Source of the DNA: a virus
Virus record (IMG/VR): IMGVR_UViG_3300033182_000769
Span: 96,010-160,009 of that record
DNA length: 64,000 nucleotides
Reading direction: 5' to 3' (one strand)
Shown: positions 1 through 8,241 of the stretch, in pieces
How positions within the stretch are numbered: the stretch's first letter is position 1
How the letters are laid out: every line of letters starts with the position of its first letter
Notes under the pieces: generated by a model
What the model saw: only the letters and a program-made list of their open reading frames with translations
The model's database searches: none
What the model was told of the DNA's origin: nothing
Made by a program: the position numbers and the translations under genes

Positions 1-2
1 AC

Positions 3-734
3 GCAACTGTTGACGAAGATTTGGTTTTTGATGTTGTTGGTACCGGTAAAGTTTCAATGCCAGACACAACTGCTTCAACAAGTACAACAACAGGTGCTTT
101 AGTAATTGGCGGCGGCTTGGGTATGGGTGGAAACCACCACGTAGGTGGAAGTACCGTAATTGCTGGCTCTGCTACAGTTAACAGTACAACAAACTCAACA
201 AACACGTCAAGCGGTGCCATAATCGTTACAGGCGGTGTAGGTGTTGGAGGTAATGGACACTTTGGCGGTTCAATAACCAGTGTAGGAATTACATCTTCGG
301 GTGCAGTAACTATTTCAAACGGTACTGCTGCGTCGAATTATACTTCGGGCGCATTGGTAGTTACAGGCGGTATTGGATGTAATAATAACTTATATGTAAA
401 CGGTGTAGGTCGTTTTTCAAATGACGTTGTTGCACACTATTCATCAGACGAAAGGCTTAAAGAAAACATTAACCCTATCGAAGATGCGCTAAATAAGATT
501 GATGCAATTAGCGGTGTAACGTTTGACTGGAACGAAACAGCATTAGAAATGTACCCAGAAAGAACAGGACGCGATGTCGGTGTTATTGCTCAACAAATTC
601 AAAGTGTTGTACCTGAATTAGTTGTTGAGAGAGAAAACGGATACTTGGCCGTTAATTACGAAAAAATCACTGCTTTATTAATTCAAGGCATCAAAGAGTT
701 AAAAGCAGAAATTGAAGAACTTAAAAAAGGTTAA
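3..734 (+). CDS. Tail fibre/spike protein, C-terminal part with S74 chaperone domain (partial)
   Basis: The reading frame is open to the left edge, so the gene begins upstream; the TTG at 21 is not a convincing start. The visible part carries repeats of the type SGALVVTGG-G-GGN, common in marine phage fibres, and then a C-terminal domain starting SSDERLKENI with a final helical segment rich in Glu and Lys. That pattern is the intramolecular chaperone (peptidase S74) which trimerises fibres and then cleaves itself off; the Ser-Asp at its start is the expected autocleavage point. Three glycine-rich adhesin genes follow within 7-20 bp, so this is a receptor-binding locus. Confidence 0.85.
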   Translation, partial: ATVDEDLVFDVVGTGKVSMPDTTASTSTTTGALVIGGGLGMGGNHHVGGSTVIAGSATVNSTTNSTNTSSGAIIVTGGVGVGGNGHFGGSITSVGITSSGAVTISNGTAASNYTSGALVVTGGIGCNNNLYVNGVGRFSNDVVAHYSSDERLKENINPIEDALNKIDAISGVTFDWNETALEMYPERTGRDVGVIAQQIQSVVPELVVERENGYLAVNYEKITALLIQGIKELKAEIEELKKG

Positions 735-740
735 TTAAAG

Positions 741-1412
741 ATGGCATTTACGTTAACTTCTACAGGAATAACTTTCCATAACGGAACCACACAGTCAACA
801 AAATTTGACAGCGATGACGATAGAGGAAAGTTAATTAGCGTTAGTACATTTGGCGGTGGCTCTTCAGGTGGCGGATCATACACTTGGAATAAGCCGGCAG
901 GATGTACTAAAGTGCGTGTTATCTGCGTAGGAGGTGGCGGTGGCGCTTCGGGACACTGCGAAGGCGGTGGCTCCGGCGGTTATGCAGAGAAATGGGTCGA
1001 TGTTTCCGGTGTTAGCTCAGTATCAGTAACAGTAGGTGGCGGTGGTTCTGGAGGTGGTTACCACTCTAATAGACCAGATGGTGGCACAAGTTCATTTGGT
1101 GGCTACTGCTCAGCATCAGGCGGATACGGAGCAAATCGTAACTGGAGACATTCAGGCGGACATGGCGGCATTGGACACGGCGGTGATATTAACCTAAGAG
1201 GCGGTGGCGGTGGCGGCCACGAAAACGAAGCGGGCGGCAAGTCTGCAGATAGTTATTGGGGAGGAGGCGGCCCTGCTACACACCATAACTATCACGGTAA
1301 CAATTCAGAAAACCATTGCGCACCTGGCGCTGGCGGACAAGGTACTTGGACAGGCCACGGTCGTGGAAGATACGGTAAAGCGGGAATGGTTGTAGTTTGG
1401 AATTTCAAGTAA
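741..1412 (+). CDS. Glycine-rich tail adhesin, paralog 1
   Basis: This 223-residue protein has a short N-terminal segment (about 45 residues, with the motif FHNGTTQSTKF) followed by a beta-type glycine-rich region. There, runs such as VGGGGG alternate with His, Asn, Ser and Tyr up to the end. The layout matches glycine-rich-domain proteins of marine phage tails and recalls the polyglycine loops of T-even gp38 adhesins. It ends in VVVWNFK, like its two neighbours (VYNYS, VYCYK). Start ATG lies 7 bp after the fibre gene. A role in receptor binding at the fibre tip is inferred from composition and position. Confidence 0.75.
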   Translation: MAFTLTSTGITFHNGTTQSTKFDSDDDRGKLISVSTFGGGSSGGGSYTWNKPAGCTKVRVICVGGGGGASGHCEGGGSGGYAEKWVDVSGVSSVSVTVGGGGSGGGYHSNRPDGGTSSFGGYCSASGGYGANRNWRHSGGHGGIGHGGDINLRGGGGGGHENEAGGKSADSYWGGGGPATHHNYHGNNSENHCAPGAGGQGTWTGHGRGRYGKAGMVVVWNFK

Positions 1413-1431
1413 TAGGAAGTAGGTAAAACAC

Positions 1432-2103
1432 ATGGCAGAAATTACTATTAATAGTTCAGGCATAGTAATGCCAGATGGCAACACACAAACAACTGCTATG
1501 AATGCCTCTCTTGATAGAGGTAAGTTAATTAGTGTAAACACATATACAGGCAACAGCACCTGGAATAGGCCATCTAATTGTAAAAAGATTTTGGTTATTT
1601 GTGTAGGTGGTGGCGGCGGTGGCTGCGGACACAATGAATCGGGCGGCGCCGGCGGCTATGTAGAAAAGTTATTAGATGTTTCATCTGGACCTACATCAGT
1701 ATCAGTAACAATTGGCGGCGGCGGAGATGGCCGTACATATCACAGAGGTTGTGGTGATGGCGGACAAACATCATTTGGTAGTTATTGTTACGCTACAGGC
1801 GGACGTGGAGCAAATCGTGACTGGAGCCACACAGGCGGACGTGGCGGACACGGCGGAAACGGTAATGTAAATTTATGGGGTGGCGGTGGCCGCTCACATG
1901 GAGACCAAGGTCAAGACGACGGTGGACAATCATTCTTTGGTGGTTCTCAAGTTGCAGGACACCACGGCGGTTATTACTACAGACACTGGTCAGAAGGACT
2001 TAATCACAATCCACCAGGATCAGGCGGAAACGGCGAATGGTCTCAACACTCACGTGGCGGGTATGGTACCAGTGGTATTTGTATCGTATATAACTATTCA
2101 TAA
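1432..2103 (+). CDS. Glycine-rich tail adhesin, paralog 2
   Basis: A second copy of the family, also 223 residues, with the same N-terminal motif (MPDGNTQTT), the same WNRPSNCKK segment before the glycine-rich body and the same hydrophobic C-terminus. A Shine-Dalgarno-like AGGAAGTAGG precedes the ATG. The glycine loops differ from those of the flanking copies mainly in His, Asp and Tyr residues, as expected if the copies recognise different surface glycans or proteins. Recognition itself is inference. Confidence 0.75.
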   Translation: MAEITINSSGIVMPDGNTQTTAMNASLDRGKLISVNTYTGNSTWNRPSNCKKILVICVGGGGGGCGHNESGGAGGYVEKLLDVSSGPTSVSVTIGGGGDGRTYHRGCGDGGQTSFGSYCYATGGRGANRDWSHTGGRGGHGGNGNVNLWGGGGRSHGDQGQDDGGQSFFGGSQVAGHHGGYYYRHWSEGLNHNPPGSGGNGEWSQHSRGGYGTSGICIVYNYS

Positions 2104-2116
2104 GGACGAGCGATAA

Positions 2117-2806
2117 ATGGCAACTACATTAAACAGTAACGGAATTAATTTTCCAGATGGCACTACACAAACCGTAAAGTTCCAAGAAGAAGATGGCGGT
2201 GGTGAATTAATTGCTATCAATACTTTTCCACCACATAATGACTTCCACAACGTAACACGTTCTGGAACATATACTTGGACTAAACCGTCTGGCTGTAAAT
2301 ATGTTAGAGTAATTGTAGTCGGAGGCGGTGGTGGCTCGTGCGCACACGGAGAGTCGGGTGCTGCTGGCGGCATGGCTGAAAAGTTTATTAATGTTGAAGG
2401 TATTAGCTCAGTATCAGTAACAGTAGGCGGACGTGGGTCGGGCGGCGGCTACTATTCAAATAGACCAGACGGTGGCACAAGCTCGTTTGGTAGTTATTGT
2501 TCGGCAGGCGGCGGCTATGGTGCAAACCGTAACTGGGGCCACTCAGGCGGTCACGGCGGTGTAGGTCACGGCGGAGACATTAATGTTTGGGGCGGCGGCG
2601 GCAATGGCCACGATAACCGTGGCGGCAAAGGTGGCGGCTCATACTTTGGCGGATCAAAATTCCCAGGGTGGGGTAACAACTCACGTGGCGCTACTGGCGA
2701 AGATCACTATATGGCTCCGGGTGCAGGCGGTTCAAGTTGTCACTCAAGCCACGGTAGAGGTGGTTACGGCGCAACTGGAGCAGTAATTGTTTACTGCTAT
2801 AAGTAG
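2117..2806 (+). CDS. Glycine-rich tail adhesin, paralog 3
   Basis: Third tandem copy, 229 residues, sharing long nearly identical stretches with paralog 1 (for example SNRPDGGTSSFG and the GYGANRNW segment), which suggests recent duplication or gene conversion. The N-terminal part is about ten residues longer than in the other copies. It is the last gene of the adhesin row; a 72-bp AT-rich gap with a late-promoter-like octamer separates it from the halogenase gene. Confidence 0.75.
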   Translation: MATTLNSNGINFPDGTTQTVKFQEEDGGGELIAINTFPPHNDFHNVTRSGTYTWTKPSGCKYVRVIVVGGGGGSCAHGESGAAGGMAEKFINVEGISSVSVTVGGRGSGGGYYSNRPDGGTSSFGSYCSAGGGYGANRNWGHSGGHGGVGHGGDINVWGGGGNGHDNRGGKGGGSYFGGSKFPGWGNNSRGATGEDHYMAPGAGGSSCHSSHGRGGYGATGAVIVYCYK

Positions 2807-2834
2807 CCACAAATATTATATTCAAACTATCTAT

Positions 2835-2841
2835 CTAAATA
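2835..2841 (+). promoter_or_regulatory. Putative T4-type late promoter before the halogenase gene
   Basis: CTAAATA, immediately followed by AGTAAG, lies 38 bp upstream of the halogenase ATG, which has its own ribosome binding site (GAGGG). It resembles the T4 late -10 element TATAAATA. Confidence 0.4.
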
Positions 2842-2878
2842 AGTAAGTTAATAATATTAAGATTTACGAGGGTAATCA

Positions 2879-4513
2879 ATGCAAATTAACAGTGTTCTTA
2901 TTGTCGGTGGCGGAAGTAGCGGATGGATGACTGCTGCTGCGTTAGTTAGACAACTTCCACAATTAAAAATAACATTAGTAGAAGCACCAGGAATTCCAAC
3001 AATCGGTGTAGGCGAATCTACCATTGGACATATTAACAGTTATATGAATGCAGTTGGTCTCAAAGACGAAGATTGGATGAAGAACTGTAATGCAACATAT
3101 AAGACATCAATTAAATTTACGAATTTTAGAGATAATCCAGGAGAGATTGGAAAACATACCTTCCACTATCCGTTTGGGGTTATAGATATCACTGACAAAG
3201 ATGAAGGCCCAATGGAGTGGTTCTTACACAATCAAATAGATCCAGATAACTGGCCAGAAGAAACAATGGCAGAGTATTATCACCCTCACGTTATTATGGC
3301 TGATCATAATAAAATGACTAATAACGACGAGTTTCAGATAAGAGGATTTAATTTCCAATATGATACGGCATATCATATGGATGCTGCATTGTTTGGGGAA
3401 TATTTAAAGAATGATGTGTGTATTCCAGAAGGCGTAACACATATTGTAGATACTGTATTAGATGCAGAAGTAGCAGAAGATGGTTCACTTGCAAATATTG
3501 TTACAGAAAATAATGGAAAGTTAACCGCAGATTTGTACATTGACTGTACTGGTTTTAAATCTATACTACTTGAAGGAAAAATGAAATCTGAATTTGTTTC
3601 TTTCAAAGATACATTGTTAAATGACAGAGCTATTGCTACTATTATCCCGTATCTTGATAGAGAAAATGAAATGACTTCTGCTACTAATTGTACAGCAATT
3701 GATGCAGGTTGGGTATGGAATATCCCATTATGGAATCGTATCGGAACTGGTTATGTATATTCGAGTGACTTTGCGACAGAAGAAGAAGCAGAAGAACAAT
3801 TTAGAAAACACTTAGCCGGTGAATATATGGACTTCCAAGGCGATAAAGAAGCACTTAAAAAACGTGCAGAGGAAGCAGAATTTAGACATATTAAGATCAA
3901 ACACGGCTGTCATAGAGAAGCATGGGTTAAAAATGTAGTTGGTATTGGTTTAGCCAATGGATTTATTGAACCGCTTGAGTCGACAGGACTTATGCTAACG
4001 CACGAAGGTATTATGAGATTAATTGATACCTTGCATAATAGAAAATGTTTTGTTACCGGCTATGATAGAGAAGCATTTAACTTTGCAGTATTTGACGAAG
4101 TTATTGGTTTTAAAGATTTCATTTCAATGCACTATACATTAACAAGACGTAACGATACACCGTACTGGAAACATATCACAGAGGGAGGCATTAAATGGTC
4201 TCCGGAAATGGCAAATAGTATTCCAAAATTACGTAATATTTACATGGATGTTGCTGGTAGGACTTTAAATTCGAGAGTTTACGATCTTGATATGGGAGGA
4301 ATGCTTTATATCGTCGCAGGTCAGGGTTACAAACCAATGAATGATCGGTATATGAAAGACAAAAATGATAGGTATAATAGACGCAAGCAGTGGAAACAGG
4401 AAGAGTCAGCACACTTATGGTTCGATTACAAAGAAAACGTTTTAATGCCAATGATTGATAGTTTACCAACCCATTATGAGTATTTGAAGATAAATATTCA
4501 TACAGAAGAGTAA
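2879..4513 (+). CDS. prnA: Flavin-dependent tryptophan halogenase (PrnA family)
   Basis: The 544-residue length fits FADH2-dependent halogenases. Visible signatures: the FAD-binding GGGSSGW near residues 10-16, the VGEST segment around 44-48, a lysine at about residue 75 where PrnA has its catalytic Lys79, the family hallmark WVWNIP near 279-284, and FIEPLESTGL where PrnA has its catalytic Glu346. All key residues appear intact. Such enzymes chlorinate or brominate indoles, usually free tryptophan, and need a flavin reductase, which I do not see here. Homologs occur in marine phages with unknown substrate. Position directly behind the adhesins raises the possibility of virion-protein or surface modification. 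GAGGG precedes the ATG. Confidence 0.85.
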   Translation: MQINSVLIVGGGSSGWMTAAALVRQLPQLKITLVEAPGIPTIGVGESTIGHINSYMNAVGLKDEDWMKNCNATYKTSIKFTNFRDNPGEIGKHTFHYPFGVIDITDKDEGPMEWFLHNQIDPDNWPEETMAEYYHPHVIMADHNKMTNNDEFQIRGFNFQYDTAYHMDAALFGEYLKNDVCIPEGVTHIVDTVLDAEVAEDGSLANIVTENNGKLTADLYIDCTGFKSILLEGKMKSEFVSFKDTLLNDRAIATIIPYLDRENEMTSATNCTAIDAGWVWNIPLWNRIGTGYVYSSDFATEEEAEEQFRKHLAGEYMDFQGDKEALKKRAEEAEFRHIKIKHGCHREAWVKNVVGIGLANGFIEPLESTGLMLTHEGIMRLIDTLHNRKCFVTGYDREAFNFAVFDEVIGFKDFISMHYTLTRRNDTPYWKHITEGGIKWSPEMANSIPKLRNIYMDVAGRTLNSRVYDLDMGGMLYIVAGQGYKPMNDRYMKDKNDRYNRRKQWKQEESAHLWFDYKENVLMPMIDSLPTHYEYLKINIHTEE

Positions 4514-4526
4514 TAAGGAGTAATTA

Positions 4527-5042
4527 ATGGCAAAATATGCATTAGTACACAATTTTATGGAAACTCGTGTTCAGGCAGTTGCAACAACCGAGGCAGAAAA
4601 ATTTGACATCCACTCAGATTTAAGTTGGATCCCTTGCAGTGATGACGTTGAGCAAGGATGGGAATATAATAAAGAAACTGGAACCTTCCAACCTTGGCAG
4701 GATCCTCCAACACACTACACAGTAGCACGTAGGGTAGGCTATGGTGATGTAGGCGCACAATTAGGTGAAATTTTTGACGCAATACAGTCAGGTAATGCAA
4801 ACGCATTAACATCGTGGGCTTCAAGAATTGAAAAGATTAAAATTTTATTACCTAAAGACAACGAAGCAGCAGTGATTGCAGTTCAAAATGAATTAAATCA
4901 GCGTAACCAAACAATGGCTGATAAGGCAGAAGCAGGTGAAATTGATTTTCAAGATGCGCCTGATGTTGTCACTCAGTTAGCAGATGAATATATTAATGGT
5001 ACTTGGATTTGTCCTGTAAGAGGTCAGTATACCGGTTCCTAA
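4527..5042 (+). CDS. Conserved-type phage protein of unknown function
   Basis: 171 residues, no domain I can name. The N-terminal part (VHNFMETRVQAVATTEAEKFDIH) and a tryptophan-rich middle (GWEYNKETGTFQPW) resemble small tail-associated proteins of marine phages; the C-terminal half is helical. An AAGGAG site precedes the ATG, 13 bp after the halogenase gene, and a terminator follows, so it probably shares the halogenase transcript. A structural or fibre-assembly role is only a guess. Confidence 0.5.
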   Translation: MAKYALVHNFMETRVQAVATTEAEKFDIHSDLSWIPCSDDVEQGWEYNKETGTFQPWQDPPTHYTVARRVGYGDVGAQLGEIFDAIQSGNANALTSWASRIEKIKILLPKDNEAAVIAVQNELNQRNQTMADKAEAGEIDFQDAPDVVTQLADEYINGTWICPVRGQYTGS

Positions 5043-5063
5043 ATTACTCTTGCTAATGCATAG

Positions 5064-5098
5064 AAAAGGTAAGTACTTAAAAGGTGCTTACCTTTTTT
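5064..5098 (+). terminator. Rho-independent terminator
   Basis: Inverted repeat GGTAAGTAC / GTGCTTACC (one G-T pair) around a 7-base loop, followed by six T; flanking A and T runs make it possibly bidirectional. It closes the fibre-halogenase transcription unit. Confidence 0.75.
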
Positions 5099-5122
5099 CA
5101 TCTATTTTAGAAAGGTATTTAA

Positions 5123-6412
5123 ATGAACGACTTTGATAAGTTATTTTCTTTTGGTTATCCATCATTTACTGAAGATCCTAACTTTTATTATAACTGTTTA
5201 AAAAATTCGCATCCTCGTTTTAGAGAAGAAATTTTTGACATTTACTTTTCTGCTCCTTTTAAATATACATGGAACGGAGTAGATCGTCAATACGGTGATG
5301 TAATGGGTGCTCCTTTAAGTGATGCACACATTGAATCGTTACTAAAAATACAAAAAGAATTTGGGATTGAAGTTAGTTTAACATTTAACGAGACCTATCC
5401 TAATAGAGAACTGGTTGAAGATCTTAATATCATGAATCAGTTTGTGGATCATATTGGTAAGTATTACGACATGGGTGTTCGTTCTTGTACCATTAGCCAT
5501 GTTCATATGATGGCAACAAGTGTACTACAACGCAATTTTCCTGAAATGAGATGGAAAAATACTGTTAATCATATTATTACAAAGCCCCAGCAAGTTGTAG
5601 ATTATCATACTATTGGCTACGATGTTATTAATCTTGATAGATCGTTGAATCGTGATATGGATATGCTTAATGCTATGCAACCGTTACGAAAAAAATATCC
5701 TAACTTAATTCTTTCGCTACTTGTTACAGAAGGTTGTATGCCTACTTGTCCATTTAAAGTAGAACATGATACAATGAATAAAGAAGTAGGATGGAACTAC
5801 TTTGCTAATCACGGTAACATGACTTGTAAACAATGGAGGCATTCTGTAATTAACGATCTTCCAAGAGTTGGAACTGAAATGATTTGGGGTGACTTAGACA
5901 CTTTTATGGAATACAGAGAAAAAGTTGATTACTTCAAGTTCTCCGGAAGAATGATGAATCTCCCATCTAACTCTACAGATCAAAAAATGTGTTGGACGAA
6001 TACAACAGACATTAAAGGCCAACGTTGGAATACTGATTACGCAGATGCTAATGTTCCTATAGAACAAGGCAATACTGTTCTTGTTGCAAATTATTTTGAA
6101 GAAATTATTAACAACAATCCGGGAGTTATTTCTAACTTTAGTCCTATACGATTTGTTGATAAGGATACACCGTCAAATTTGGAACTTGCTCCAGACGTTG
6201 ACAGCAGATCTATATGGACAACAAAGAAAGGAAAATCTCTTAATTTAGTGTTAAAGAATTGTAAAAACGAGTGTTGGGATTGCCATGCCTGCGAACGTAC
6301 TTTTAGCTCTGAGTTAGGTGATATTGATACACTTATTGAAGTAAACAGAGATACTGAAATTCTAAGAGGCCATGCTCAACATTTCCAAGGAATTAAAATT
6401 AATCAGATTTAA
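5123..6412 (+). CDS. Cys-rich protein, possibly a U32-like TIM-barrel Fe-S protein
   Basis: 429 residues. Features seen: a long helix-strand pattern with YDVINLDRSLNRD followed about 35 residues later by EGCMPTCPF (C-x3-C), and near the C-terminus NCKNECWDCHACE, a C-x3-C-x2-C-x2-C cluster. The 'LDRSL ... GC-x2-TC' arrangement is reminiscent of U32 peptidase-like proteins (UbiU/UbiV, YhbU), which bind a 4Fe-4S cluster in a TIM barrel, but the match is by eye and weak. A radical-SAM motif C-x3-C-x2-C is present only near the C-terminus, an unusual place. AAAGG precedes the ATG. The end overlaps the convergent oxygenase gene by 14 bp. Confidence 0.4.
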   Translation: MNDFDKLFSFGYPSFTEDPNFYYNCLKNSHPRFREEIFDIYFSAPFKYTWNGVDRQYGDVMGAPLSDAHIESLLKIQKEFGIEVSLTFNETYPNRELVEDLNIMNQFVDHIGKYYDMGVRSCTISHVHMMATSVLQRNFPEMRWKNTVNHIITKPQQVVDYHTIGYDVINLDRSLNRDMDMLNAMQPLRKKYPNLILSLLVTEGCMPTCPFKVEHDTMNKEVGWNYFANHGNMTCKQWRHSVINDLPRVGTEMIWGDLDTFMEYREKVDYFKFSGRMMNLPSNSTDQKMCWTNTTDIKGQRWNTDYADANVPIEQGNTVLVANYFEEIINNNPGVISNFSPIRFVDKDTPSNLELAPDVDSRSIWTTKKGKSLNLVLKNCKNECWDCHACERTFSSELGDIDTLIEVNRDTEILRGHAQHFQGIKINQI

Positions 6413-7028
6413 TATTTCTTTGCCAGTTTATATTTAAATTGTATCTGGCTTTTTGTTTACAAGGTCTGGAACCTGAATGGTAATATTCTCCAGGGAATAC
6501 TAATAATCTATTACGTTTAGGAGGTATAGTTGTTAGTAGTTCGCACTTATTTTTATTTTCTTTATAATATTCCAATGCTTCGTCAGTAGTCTTTCCAATA
6601 GGGCATTTCATATCATATATGTATGTAGGGCCGTCGCTATCATTAAGATACAGTATAGCAGTTGTTGACGCCATGTCTGGTGTATCGACGTGCGGTTCGA
6701 ACGGGTCTGAATTAATTGATGTTGTATTTAAATTGGCTTTAAATCGAATTAACTCGTCCATCTTGGTGCCAATTGTATACTCGCAGTGCAACAAAAACGG
6801 AACAAACTCGTCATAATTTGGACAGGTAAACTTTGGCTCTGCATCTTCTACGTGTCTATAATAAATTAAAGACGAAAACCCTTCGTCCCACAATGCTAAA
6901 TCATCAGAGTACTTTGATCTGTATGTAGTGTCTTTTAAAAAAAACCACGGATAACTATCATCGAGCACCACAGAAGAAACTTGATCAAGTATAATTTTAG
7001 GTAAAAAGTCGTCTATAATTTTAATCAT
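6399..7028 (-). CDS. 2OG-Fe(II) oxygenase, array member 1
   Basis: 209 residues. The double-stranded beta-helix signature is clear: HVD (His113, Asp115) within EPHVDTPDMAST, strands AILYLNDSDG, then the distal His184 in FPGEYYHSG and Arg195, which binds the 2-oxoglutarate carboxylate. The start at 7028 is chosen because it overlaps the upstream stop (ATGA); an ATG 18 bp further out is also open. The family hydroxylates proteins, nucleic acids or small molecules; the substrate here is unknown. It is the last gene of a translationally coupled minus-strand row of eight. Confidence 0.8.
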   Translation of the reverse strand: MIKIIDDFLPKIILDQVSSVVLDDSYPWFFLKDTTYRSKYSDDLALWDEGFSSLIYYRHVEDAEPKFTCPNYDEFVPFLLHCEYTIGTKMDELIRFKANLNTTSINSDPFEPHVDTPDMASTTAILYLNDSDGPTYIYDMKCPIGKTTDEALEYYKENKNKCELLTTIPPKRNRLLVFPGEYYHSGSRPCKQKARYNLNINWQRNIKSD

Positions 7029-7615
7029 TTTATTATTGCTGCCCATGTCGCTATTACGTATTTGTCATTTGAAAGTGGAGAGTTTCCTCTATGTGTATGT
7101 GTAAACTCTGCAGGAAACATTAATAATCTTCCTTTCTTTGCTGCTACACGTCTTGGATAATAATGGAATTCTGTTTCACCGCCTTCGTCTACATCATTAA
7201 GATAAAGTATGAATGCTAAAAAACGATTACTATGTTCAATGTCTCCACGCTCGTGGTGCCATACATGATAGCCGCCTCCGACTGGTGTTTTTTGCAATCT
7301 ATATGAATATATTCCATAATTGTGTGCGTGTAATATATCGTATTCATTAAAATATAAATTAACGCAATCAACAACTGCACGGTTAACCTCACCTAAAATT
7401 CGGCTGTTCATTAACTGTATGCTATCGTCCATTTCATCTTGAAAGAAGTAAGTATCATCTTTTTTCTTAAGACGCTCTACTCCTTCTAACTCTTGTCTGG
7501 AACTTGTTAATGTTGATGCTTTTACGTAATCAAAATGTTTAACAACATCATCACAGAAATCAAGAGGAACTGCATCGTCAAATACACCAATAAAATCTTT
7601 TATATCTACTTTCAT
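7025..7615 (-). CDS. 2OG-Fe(II) oxygenase, array member 2 (prolyl-4-hydroxylase-like)
   Basis: 196 residues. More divergent than its neighbours: GGGYHVWHHERGD, then FILYLNDVDEGGETEFHYYPRRV, KGRLLMFPAEFTHTHRG. This is the pattern of the prolyl-4-hydroxylase-like subgroup, with Glu (HxE near residues 120-122) in place of the usual Asp, and a distal His at 173 or 175. The GGETEF strand is typical of P4H enzymes. A late-promoter octamer sits exactly 5 nt before the ATG, inside the end of the upstream gene. Confidence 0.8.
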   Translation of the reverse strand: MKVDIKDFIGVFDDAVPLDFCDDVVKHFDYVKASTLTSSRQELEGVERLKKKDDTYFFQDEMDDSIQLMNSRILGEVNRAVVDCVNLYFNEYDILHAHNYGIYSYRLQKTPVGGGYHVWHHERGDIEHSNRFLAFILYLNDVDEGGETEFHYYPRRVAAKKGRLLMFPAEFTHTHRGNSPLSNDKYVIATWAAIIK

Positions 7616-7620
7616 ATTAA

Positions 7621-7628
7621 TACTTACA
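7621..7628 (-). promoter_or_regulatory. Late-promoter octamer, 5 nt before the start of array member 2
   Basis: TGTAAGTA on the minus strand, then TTAAT, then ATG. It overlaps the stop codon of the upstream gene and would restart transcription inside the array. Confidence 0.45.
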
Positions 7629-8241
7629 CAAAATTGATGTTCATAATGTATCGTCTTGGATGGAACATAGGGTTGCTTGGTGCGTGAAACCGAAGCCCGT
7701 TAAATGCAACCATTCTACCTAACTTTGGCGTAACACGCTGTTCTACCTTTACATCATACTCAAACTGTTCGGAATTCCAAATCTTATCGAATAAAAATGT
7801 ATCCCCATCACTATCATTGAGATAGTAAATTATTGTTTTATGTTCTTCAAAATTGTCAACATGAATTTCGTTGCAGCAGTTATCGTGCCATCCTGGCAAA
7901 TGATTCTTGGTTTGATTATTAACTTTGACACGCATTACTGCTTCGACTGTATCGCCTGACAATCGTTGATATTCGTCTAATACTGACAACGCTAATTGAT
8001 AAAATGTATCATCAAAAATTTTAGATTCTTTAAAATTATTATAGTATACTAATTTAATTAATGAGTCTGATGGGACCTGCACGGTATCTAACGGATTAAC
8101 AGTTAACCCTTTAAAGTATGCCCCAGACGTTGCAACATGATTATAATCAACCCATCCAAAGTTTCCACCTTTTGTATACTCTGAAAACCGTTGCTCTGTT
8201 TGCTTAGGTAAAATGTTATCGTAAATTTGTGTTTCAATCAT
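7624..8241 (-). CDS. 2OG-Fe(II) oxygenase, array member 3
   Basis: 205 residues. Iron ligands His127 and Asp129 (EIHVDNFEEH), strand IIYYLNDSDGDTFLFDK, distal His186 (GLRFHAP), and Arg197 near the end (RRYIMNINF). The N-terminus IETQIYDNILPKQ matches the 'I-DNLLP' start of most array members. The start overlaps the end of the upstream gene by 8 bp, implying coupled translation. Confidence 0.8.
   Translation of the reverse strand: MIETQIYDNILPKQTEQRFSEYTKGGNFGWVDYNHVATSGAYFKGLTVNPLDTVQVPSDSLIKLVYYNNFKESKIFDDTFYQLALSVLDEYQRLSGDTVEAVMRVKVNNQTKNHLPGWHDNCCNEIHVDNFEEHKTIIYYLNDSDGDTFLFDKIWNSEQFEYDVKVEQRVTPKLGRMVAFNGLRFHAPSNPMFHPRRYIMNINFV

Noticed and set aside
1204-2786. Ala/Thr-rich frames inside the three adhesin genes in a second reading frame
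   Set aside because: They are by-products of GGN-rich codons; no ribosome site, and the in-frame products form a clear paralog family.
6619-6816. 65-residue plus frame opposite oxygenase array member 1
   Set aside because: Antisense to conserved HxD and DSDG codons; no promoter or ribosome site.
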